From contig NZ_CP039712.1 in assembly GCF_005145005.1 (NCBI RefSeq), positions 1,333,001-1,397,000 on the forward strand: a DNA stretch of 64,000 nt. The letters are read 5' to 3'. Below the pieces are notes generated by a model, which worked only from the letters and a program-made list of their open reading frames with translations, did no database searches and was not told where the DNA came from. Position numbers and translations under genes: made by a program. The stretch comes from Vagococcus zengguangii. GTDB taxonomy: Bacteria; Bacillota; Bacilli; Lactobacillales; Vagococcaceae. Of the stretch, positions 57,371 through 64,000 are shown one piece after another; positions within the stretch are counted from its first letter, which is position 1; each line of letters opens with the position of its first letter.

Positions 57371-58516
57371 TTATTTAATTAGACGTGTCACCGTTTCAGC
57401 CAATGTTTGGGCAAAATTGACCACGTCTTCTTCGGTTAAACCATAGCCAAAACTGATACGGATAGACGCTGGAACAATGGGTGAATCCTCTCCGTACATC
57501 GCTACTAACACATGCGACGGTGCCATATTGCCGGCCGTACAAGCTGAGCCTGCAGACACAGCGAAACCTCTCAAATCAAGATGCATTAATAACATCTCAC
57601 TTTGTACACCAGGTAAATAAATATTCAAGACATGCGCGGATTGTTCTGGTGCTTGACCATTCACTTCAAAATGAACACCACAATCTGTTAAGGTATTGAT
57701 AATTAAGCGACGATAGGTTTGATACTTTGTTTGATTTTCAGCTTTCACTTCAGGTGTCAATAAACTACTTGCTTTGGCAAAGCCCATAATATTGGCTAAA
57801 TTTTCGGTCCCTGGACGTTTTTTATTTTCTTGATCGCCACCTTGAATTAAAGGTGTGATTTTAGTCCCTTCTTTAATATACAAGAAGCCTGTACCTTTAG
57901 GACCGTTGATTTTATGAGCAGCAGTAGATAATAAATCAACTTGCCAGGCGTTAACATCAATTTCTTCTAGACCAAACGATTGAACCGCATCGGTATGGAA
58001 TAGCGCTTGATGGTCTTTTAGCAACTCCCCAATCGCTGGAATTGGAAAAATCGTGCCGACTTCATTATTGGTACGCATAATTGAGACTAAAATGGTATCC
58101 TCACGTAACGCTTCTTTAACTTGTTCAACCGTCAATTCCCCTGTTGAGGCAACGGGTAAATACGTCACATCAAAGCCTTGGGTTTCTAAATATTTAAAAG
58201 ATTTCAATACCGCCGAATGTTCGACTTGAGTTGTAATTAAGTGTTTACCCAAATGTTGGTAATTTTCAGCGGTTTTAATAATCGCCATTGTATCTCCTTC
58301 ACTACCACCACTTGTAAAAATTAATTCACTTGGCTTAGCGTCAATACTTTTAGCTAGCTCATCACGTGCATTTTCAAGCATTCCTTGTGCAGGACGACCA
58401 AATTGGTGCAAGCTTGACGGGTTGCCAAATGTTTCAGTTAATGTTTTTGTCATGACTGCCACGACTTCTGGATGTAGCGGAGTTGTCGCCGCGTGATCTA
58501 AATAAACAGGATTCAT
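57371..58516 (-). CDS. Cysteine desulfurase, class I (IscS/NifS type)
   Basis: 381-residue PLP enzyme. PLP lysine in STAAHKINGPKGTGFLY; catalytic cysteine on the long loop SAGSACTAGNMAPSHVL, the class I arrangement. It starts MNPVYLDHAATTPLHPEV. By neighbourhood (DUF1831, mnmA) it is the sulfur donor for tRNA thiolation rather than the Fe-S enzyme, which is SufS. Confidence 0.92.
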   Translation of the reverse strand: MNPVYLDHAATTPLHPEVVAVMTKTLTETFGNPSSLHQFGRPAQGMLENARDELAKSIDAKPSELIFTSGGSEGDTMAIIKTAENYQHLGKHLITTQVEHSAVLKSFKYLETQGFDVTYLPVASTGELTVEQVKEALREDTILVSIMRTNNEVGTIFPIPAIGELLKDHQALFHTDAVQSFGLEEIDVNAWQVDLLSTAAHKINGPKGTGFLYIKEGTKITPLIQGGDQENKKRPGTENLANIMGFAKASSLLTPEVKAENQTKYQTYRRLIINTLTDCGVHFEVNGQAPEQSAHVLNIYLPGVQSEMLLMHLDLRGFAVSAGSACTAGNMAPSHVLVAMYGEDSPIVPASIRISFGYGLTEEDVVNFAQTLAETVTRLIK

Positions 58517-58600
58517 TATTCTTCACTCTCTTTGTTTGCATAATTTCCTTTATTATACACTAAAATCGACGACTTCCTAAAAGATACGCGTAAAAAATAA

Positions 58601-58643
58601 AAAGTCATTGCTTAGCTGTCTGTATAGCTAGGCAATGACTTTT
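58601..58643 (-). terminator. Terminator of the PBP gene
   Basis: AAAGTCATTGC-TTAGCT pairs with AGCTAG-GCAATGACTTT; a T-run follows on the minus strand. Confidence 0.8.
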
Positions 58644-58647
58644 ACTA

Positions 58648-60666
58648 TTAGTAGTTTGTCACTAAATAATCTAAAAGAGCTCCGGTCTTGCTAACGGCTG
58701 TGCCGTTTTCGCGTGAGTCTTCACTCATCACTAAGCCCATAAATTGTTTTTGTTCTTGGTCCATAAATAACAAGAAACTATTTTCTTTACCAGTTGTATC
58801 TTGTTTGTCTTTAATTTCAGCGGTCCCTGTTTTGGCCGCAATTACTCGTCCTGATTGATACAAATCGTGCGCGTAACCATCTTGATTGGCGACGACACCA
58901 ACTAAATCATTTAGCACAATATTGGCTGATTCTTTGGACACTACTTGTTTTTTATCCGCTGGTTTTTCTTGGCCTTTCACAAGTTGTGGATACACTAGAT
59001 TCCCATCATTCATCAAGGTGCTATACATTGAAAGCTGTGTGACCGGTGCAATCATCAACTCACCTTGCCCATAACCTGTGTCAGCTAATAAAATATTAGA
59101 ATCAAAACTAGCTTCGTTTGATATGCTAGCTTTTGGTACAGTAATCGGCAATTCAAGCGACTCGTTAAAATCGAATTTTTCTAATCCTTGGCGGAAAGTT
59201 TTCTCTCCCATCTCCAGCATCTTCTGAGCAAAGAAAATATTATCAGAATTGACTAAGGCTGTTTCTAAATTAACGGGGCTAGCTTCTTTAACACGCGTCA
59301 CATAATAATTGCCCCAACTATCATCTTGTTGCCATTTTAGACCATTAATGTCTAATGAATCGCTTGGTTTTAAAGTACCAGCATCAAGTGCTATCATCGC
59401 GGTTAATGTTTTAAACGTTGAACCAGGAGCATAGTTCGTAGCATAACGTTCAATGAAAGGTAAGTTTTCATCTTCTTGATAAGTTTGATAATCTTTTGTT
59501 GAGATACCGACTGTCATTTGATTCGGATTATATGATGGTGAACTTGCTAAAACTAACAATTCGCCCGTTGAAGGATCACTTGCAACAGCTGATCCAGGTT
59601 GGTTGTCTAATGAATCAAACGCGATTTTTTGTGCCTTCGAGTCAATCGTTAACGTCACATCTTGTCCATCTTCTTTATCATTAGCGAGAATTACTCGTTT
59701 GACTTTTCCGTCTTCATCTTCAATTTGAACTGTACCACCATTTTTACCTCGTAATTGGTCATCAAGACTTGCTTCCAATCCAGCTTTTCCAATCGTCATA
59801 TCAGCGGTCAGTTCAGGATTTTTTTCAATGTCTTCCGCTGTTGCTTGACCGGTGTAACCTAATAATTGAGCACTTGCTTCGCCTAATGGATAGTAACGCG
59901 TCTCTTTAGAACTAATCATCACACCTGTTGGTAAATCAGCTAAGTCCTCATCACTCAAGTCGTTAACCAATGTTTTCAGTGGCACAAAGACTTCACCTGT
60001 TGCCCAGTCTGGCGCTAGAAAACTTTCAATAGTTTCAACATCAAGGTCGAATTTCTTGGCAATGGCTTTAATGTTTTTATCACGCTCTTCACCTTCGCCT
60101 AGTTTAGCTGGAATCACTCCGACTTGTTGGTAGGCGCGTTTAGTTGCTAGTTCTACGCCATTACGATCTAAAATTTTACCACGTTCAGCAGTTTCTTCGT
60201 TAATCATGACTTTATCGTTACCAGTCATCTCCGCAAAAATCAAAGCGGGTGACCATTCAAATTGCCAGCCGTTATCCGTTTTTGTGAGGGTAGTTTGATA
60301 CGCTTCGTCTTTGATTTCACCCATTGAAGTTGTCATTGATAATTTATAAGCCACTTGATAGTGATTTTTATCTTGCTTTTCTTGTTTGAAGTCAGTAATT
60401 TTAACACTGCTAACGTTTAAAGCATTAAAAATAGTGGCGTATTTAGTTGCCGCTGATTCTTTAGTGAAACCTGCCTCTTCAATACTATCTTCATCGAATA
60501 ACGAGATAAGTTGCTCGTAATCTTGTTTTTTAATTGCTTTTTTTAATTGGGCAGTTGATAAATTGACTTGTTTTTTTATGTGATGTTGGTAGGCGTAGGC
60601 AGCAGCAGCTAGTGCTACGACTACTGCACCGATAAGGATACCTTTTAGTTTATTATTAGCTTTCAT
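58648..60666 (-). CDS. Class B penicillin-binding protein of the PBP5/MecA (low-affinity) type
   Basis: 672-residue membrane-anchored DD-transpeptidase. One N-terminal helix (residues 9-27) is followed by an NTF2-like MecA_N domain (about 35-145), a dimerisation domain starting ERGKILDRNGVELA, and a transpeptidase domain with APGSTFKTL (Ser near 412), VNSDN (near 472) and AAKTGTAEI (near 612). The domain order and length match enterococcal PBP4/PBP5, which have low affinity for beta-lactams. Resistance level cannot be read from sequence. ATG 60666 has AGGAGG 4 bases upstream. Confidence 0.92.
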   Translation of the reverse strand: MKANNKLKGILIGAVVVALAAAAYAYQHHIKKQVNLSTAQLKKAIKKQDYEQLISLFDEDSIEEAGFTKESAATKYATIFNALNVSSVKITDFKQEKQDKNHYQVAYKLSMTTSMGEIKDEAYQTTLTKTDNGWQFEWSPALIFAEMTGNDKVMINEETAERGKILDRNGVELATKRAYQQVGVIPAKLGEGEERDKNIKAIAKKFDLDVETIESFLAPDWATGEVFVPLKTLVNDLSDEDLADLPTGVMISSKETRYYPLGEASAQLLGYTGQATAEDIEKNPELTADMTIGKAGLEASLDDQLRGKNGGTVQIEDEDGKVKRVILANDKEDGQDVTLTIDSKAQKIAFDSLDNQPGSAVASDPSTGELLVLASSPSYNPNQMTVGISTKDYQTYQEDENLPFIERYATNYAPGSTFKTLTAMIALDAGTLKPSDSLDINGLKWQQDDSWGNYYVTRVKEASPVNLETALVNSDNIFFAQKMLEMGEKTFRQGLEKFDFNESLELPITVPKASISNEASFDSNILLADTGYGQGELMIAPVTQLSMYSTLMNDGNLVYPQLVKGQEKPADKKQVVSKESANIVLNDLVGVVANQDGYAHDLYQSGRVIAAKTGTAEIKDKQDTTGKENSFLLFMDQEQKQFMGLVMSEDSRENGTAVSKTGALLDYLVTNY

Positions 60667-60730
60667 ATTCCCTCCTATAATTGCTAATAATTTTAACATA
60701 TTTATCTTAAGAAATACTTAAATAAACTAA

Positions 60731-60773
60731 AAAAGTACAGATTAAGCAAAAACATTTGCCAAATCTGTACTTT
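60731..60773 (-). terminator. Terminator of the ribose operon
   Basis: AAAGTACAGATT pairs with AATCTGTACTTT, followed by a T-run on the minus strand; it lies 3' of rbsB. Confidence 0.8.
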
Positions 60774-60790
60774 GATTAATACCTCTCTAA

Positions 60791-61720
60791 TTATTTTAAA
60801 ACTAATTCTAAAGGTGAATCAATTTTTGCTTTTACCTCTTTACCGGCAAAGTAGTCATAAGCAGCTTGTAACGCTAATTTACCCATTTCAGTTGGTTGTT
60901 GTGCGATAGTACCTGATAATTCTCCAGCTTTAACTGATTTTAAAGCATCATCATTACCATCAAATCCAATAACAATCACATCTGTTTTCCCAACAGCTTT
61001 TAATGCTTCTAACGCGCCTAAAGCCATTTCGTCATTTTGAGCAAAAACTGCTTTAATATCAGCATTAGATTGCAACATATTTTCCATTACGTTTAAGCCT
61101 TTTGCACGGTCAAAATCAGCGGCTTGAGAATCCACTACTTCTAGTTTTTCTTTTGCAATATTGTCAAATCCTTCTCCACGTTCACGAGTTGCTGAAGCAC
61201 CAGGAATACCTTCTAATTGGACCACTTTAGCTTTTTCGCCTAATTGTTCTACAATATAGTTAGCAGCCATTTCACCACCAATGACATTATCTGATGCAAC
61301 TAAGGTTAACACTTCTCCGCCATCAGAACTTCTATCTAAAGCAATGACAGGAATATTTGCTTGGTTGGCTGCTTCAACAGCTGGTTGAATAGCTGAAGAA
61401 TCTACGGGGTTAATTAATAACACATCCACGTCTTGTTGAATTAAATCATCTACGTCATTACTTTGTTTAGAAGAATCATTTTGAGCATCGGAGACAATTG
61501 TTTTGGTATTGTTTTCGTCCGCTAACTCATTGATACCATCTTTAACTGATACAAAAAATGGATTATTTAAAGTTGAAATGCTAACACCTACGACTAATTC
61601 ATCAGGTTTCTTTTCATTAACACTATCTGAAGACTGACTGCCATTATCTAAAGTTGCTGCACCACACCCCGCCAAAGTTAAAGAACCTACTGCTAACATA
61701 CTTAATAAAAATTTTTTCAT
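60791..61720 (-). CDS. rbsB: Ribose ABC transporter substrate-binding lipoprotein
   Basis: 309 residues with a signal peptide and lipobox (LTLAGC, Cys19). Periplasmic-binding-protein fold type I: VVGVSISTLNNPFFVSVKDGI, DVLLINPVDSSAIQPAVEAAN, IPVIALDRSSDGG, VFAQNDEMALGALEAL and VIGFDGNDDA all match RbsB and form the ribose pocket. It captures ribose outside the membrane for RbsC. Last gene of the rbs operon. Confidence 0.93.
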   Translation of the reverse strand: MKKFLLSMLAVGSLTLAGCGAATLDNGSQSSDSVNEKKPDELVVGVSISTLNNPFFVSVKDGINELADENNTKTIVSDAQNDSSKQSNDVDDLIQQDVDVLLINPVDSSAIQPAVEAANQANIPVIALDRSSDGGEVLTLVASDNVIGGEMAANYIVEQLGEKAKVVQLEGIPGASATRERGEGFDNIAKEKLEVVDSQAADFDRAKGLNVMENMLQSNADIKAVFAQNDEMALGALEALKAVGKTDVIVIGFDGNDDALKSVKAGELSGTIAQQPTEMGKLALQAAYDYFAGKEVKAKIDSPLELVLK

Positions 61721-61747
61721 TTTTTTCGCTCTCCATTCAAATAGTTT

Positions 61748-62686
61748 TTATTTTTTCTTTCTATCCAATAACACTGCAACAATAATAACTAAGCCTTTAA
61801 CGATTTGTTGATAGAAACTTGAAACCCCTAATAAATTTAAACCGTTATTAATTGTTCCAATTATTAAAGCCCCAATTAATGTTCCGACTAAACGGCCTTT
61901 ACCACCTGATAAACTAGTACCACCCAAAACAACTGCTGCGATTGCGTCCATCTCGAATGCCTGACCAGCCGTTGGTTGCGCTGAGTTTAAACGTGACGTT
62001 AGCACAATACCTGAAATTGACGCCATTAAACCTGAAATCGTGTAAATCAATGTTTGGACTTTATCGCTTTTTACCCCTGCAATTTGAGCTGCTTTAATAT
62101 TTCCCCCAACGGCAAATGTTTTTTTACCAAATGCTGTTTTGTGCAACAAAATATATAAAAGAATAAACGCTACTAACATCACCACAATAGGGAAAGGAAT
62201 ACCGAATAAATAGCCTCTACCGACAAATTGGAATAAGAAACTATCGCCAATACCTGTAATTGGATTGCCATCTGTATAAACCAACGTCGCACCACGATAA
62301 ATAGTCATAGTTGCTAAAGTTGCAATAAATGGTGCCATGTTACCTTTAGTAATCAATAAACCATTAATCATTCCTAGAATAGCTCCAGCGATCATTCCGA
62401 TTAACATCGCCAGTGCCGGATTAATACCATTGGCAATTAACCCTGCTGTTAAGGCCCCTGTTAAAGCTAAAGTTGAACCTACCGATAAATCAATCCCACC
62501 TGTTATAATAACAAAACTCATTCCGAAAGCAATTAACGCATTGATTGAAACTTGTCTTAGTAAATTTAATAAATTATTAGGTGTTAAAAAATTAGGATTT
62601 AAAATTGAGACGACGACCACTAAAATCGCGAGTGCTAATAACGGACCAAGTGATCCAATTGATAGTTTTTTTGTTTTACTTGTCAT
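61748..62686 (-). CDS. rbsC: Ribose ABC transporter permease
   Basis: 312 residues, eight to ten hydrophobic segments. Family blocks are ITGGIDLSVGSTLALTGALTAG, TIYRGATLVYTDG, AVGGNIKAAQIAGV and VVLGGTSLSGGKGRLVGTLIGALIIG. ATG 62686 follows GGGAGG and abuts the rbsA stop; earlier in-frame starts lie inside rbsA. Channel of the ribose importer. Confidence 0.93.
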   Translation of the reverse strand: MTSKTKKLSIGSLGPLLALAILVVVVSILNPNFLTPNNLLNLLRQVSINALIAFGMSFVIITGGIDLSVGSTLALTGALTAGLIANGINPALAMLIGMIAGAILGMINGLLITKGNMAPFIATLATMTIYRGATLVYTDGNPITGIGDSFLFQFVGRGYLFGIPFPIVVMLVAFILLYILLHKTAFGKKTFAVGGNIKAAQIAGVKSDKVQTLIYTISGLMASISGIVLTSRLNSAQPTAGQAFEMDAIAAVVLGGTSLSGGKGRLVGTLIGALIIGTINNGLNLLGVSSFYQQIVKGLVIIVAVLLDRKKK

Positions 62687-62687
62687 T

Positions 62688-64000
62688 TTATTTTCCTCCC
62701 GTAGCATAATGCATAATTCGTTCTTGAGTTGCTTCATCTTTCATTAATTCACCATTAATTTTACCTTCATGGACCACCAGGATTCGGTCACTAACACCTA
62801 AAACTTCCGGCAGATCACTTGACACCATAATGATAGCTACCCCTCGTTCTGCTAATTCATTCATTAATAAATAAATCTCCCGTTTCGCACCGACATCTAC
62901 TCCACGTGTTGGTTCATCTAAAATTAAAACCTGTGGGCCAATTCCTATCCATTTTGCCATGACAACCTTTTGTTGGTTACCACCTGATAATGATGAAGCA
63001 GGCACGTCACTATTTTCCATTTTCACTGTCAAACGTTTCAACAGTAGTTCAACAAATTCATCCATCGTTTTATTATCTAGCACACCTTTTTTATTAAACT
63101 GCTCAACAGACGGTAACACCACATTGTCTTTCAAAGAAAAATCTAGAACCAATCCTTCTTCTTTACGATTTTCAGTAAGGAAGCCAATACCTTTTTCAAT
63201 GGCTTGACTAGGTGAATTAACATGAATTTCTTGACCGTTTAAAAATAATCGACCACTATCTTTTTTATCAATGCCAAAAATTGCACGCATGATTTCGGTA
63301 CGACCCGCTCCCATTAAACCTGAGAAGCCTAAAATTTCACCTTCACGAACGTCAAAACTTATATTTTTTACGCGATCTGATGATAAATCTTCTACTTTAA
63401 ACTTCACATCTCCGATTGGATTATCTTTTTGTGGATAGAAATCGTTGATATCTCGACCTACCATGTCTTTAACAATTTGATTAACTCCAACCTCACTTAT
63501 TTGATAGGTACTAACTGAAATACCGTCACGCATAACAGTTATTCGGTCACACAGCTCAAAAATTTCTTCCATTCGGTGAGAAATGTATACCATCGAAACG
63601 CCATCAGCTTTCAACTTACGAACAATCTTGAATAAATGACTAATTTCACGTTCTGATAAGGCAGCGGTTGGTTCATCCATAATAATGATCTTGCCGTTAG
63701 CTAATAATGCTTTGGCGATTTCCAAAATTTGTTGCTCTCCAACGGATAATTCACCCACTAATTGATTCAAATCAAACGTGACATTCATTTGTTTGAAAAT
63801 CTCTTGCGCTTGTTCACTCATTTTTTTTGTATCAAGTAGTCCAAAGCCTTTTCTGATTTCTTTATTCAAGAACATATTTTCCAAAACACTCATGTTCGTA
63901 AGCGTATTCATTTCTTGATGAATAAACGTGATTCCAAATTCTTCGGCTTCTTTAGGGTTTGAAAAAACTTTCTCTTCCCCATCTATTTTGATGCTCCCAC
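62688..64000 (-). CDS. rbsA: Ribose ABC transporter ATPase (5' end off the right edge)
   Basis: About 437 visible residues, without the start and the first Walker A. Two ATPase domains: the first shows the Q-loop FIHQEMNTL, signature LSVGEQQILEIAKAL and Walker B IIMDEPTAALSE; the second (from about KFKVEDLSSDRVK) has GLMGAGRTEI, LSGGNQQKVVMAKW and LILDEPTRGVDVG. The double-domain layout is that of RbsA. It energises import of ribose; its stop is one base from the rbsC start. Confidence 0.93.
   Translation of the reverse strand, partial: GSIKIDGEEKVFSNPKEAEEFGITFIHQEMNTLTNMSVLENMFLNKEIRKGFGLLDTKKMSEQAQEIFKQMNVTFDLNQLVGELSVGEQQILEIAKALLANGKIIIMDEPTAALSEREISHLFKIVRKLKADGVSMVYISHRMEEIFELCDRITVMRDGISVSTYQISEVGVNQIVKDMVGRDINDFYPQKDNPIGDVKFKVEDLSSDRVKNISFDVREGEILGFSGLMGAGRTEIMRAIFGIDKKDSGRLFLNGQEIHVNSPSQAIEKGIGFLTENRKEEGLVLDFSLKDNVVLPSVEQFNKKGVLDNKTMDEFVELLLKRLTVKMENSDVPASSLSGGNQQKVVMAKWIGIGPQVLILDEPTRGVDVGAKREIYLLMNELAERGVAIIMVSSDLPEVLGVSDRILVVHEGKINGELMKDEATQERIMHYATGGK

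Overview
The window looks like chromosome from a low-GC Gram-positive of the order Lactobacillales. The signs are strong AGGAGG-type ribosome-binding sites, AsnA, a DUF1831 protein, a SufCDSUB iron-sulfur operon, a low-affinity class B PBP of the enterococcal PBP5 type, and T-box and CcpA-type regulation. A one-chain pyruvate:ferredoxin oxidoreductase is unusual for the order, and I lean to a Vagococcus/Enterococcus-like host; that is inference, not proof. No rRNA, tRNA or CRISPR array was recognised.

Left core (1-18.4 kb): end of a MATE exporter; a single polypeptide made of three tandem RidA domains; a fructose-6-phosphate-aldolase-like protein; an aldo/keto reductase; a tyrosine T-box riboswitch controlling an NhaC-family transporter; asnA; an SstT-like symporter; an ABC transporter operon headed by a frameshifted XRE regulator; two small stress proteins; an unknown gene; and nifJ with a promoter, a cre-like site and a Rex-like half site. 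A doubly inactivated IS30-type element (18.43-19.49 kb) follows.

Accessory region (19.6-44.2 kb): the last codons of sufB with a terminator-like hairpin beside them occur three times, near 19.6, 26.8 and 44.2 kb. The first two copies also start a 161-bp direct repeat. I read this as two islands stacked at the 3' end of sufB. Island 1 (about 7.2 kb, no integrase) carries a beta-glucoside/cellobiose PTS, two 6-phospho-beta-glucosidases and a LicR-type activator. Island 2 (about 17.4 kb) is an integrative mobilizable element with a tyrosine integrase, truncated xis and repressor genes, a RepA_N initiator, MobC, a relaxase and a candidate oriT. Its cargo is a tight five-gene operon (type III Mod and Res, a DUF262 protein, a DUF3696-type ATPase, an unknown 284-residue protein), an XRE/HEPN pair, a lipoprotein and an S66 peptidase. 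The DUF262-ATPase-unknown trio behind Mod-Res is the best candidate for a little-described defence system.

Right core (44.2-64 kb): sufCDSUB; a heterodimeric multidrug ABC exporter preceded by a short leader peptide and an attenuator; a small promoter-gene-terminator unit; the mnmA / cysteine desulfurase / DUF1831 thiolation cluster containing a malY gene killed by one nonsense codon; a PBP5-like transpeptidase; and rbsB, rbsC and part of rbsA of a ribose ABC importer running off the right edge.
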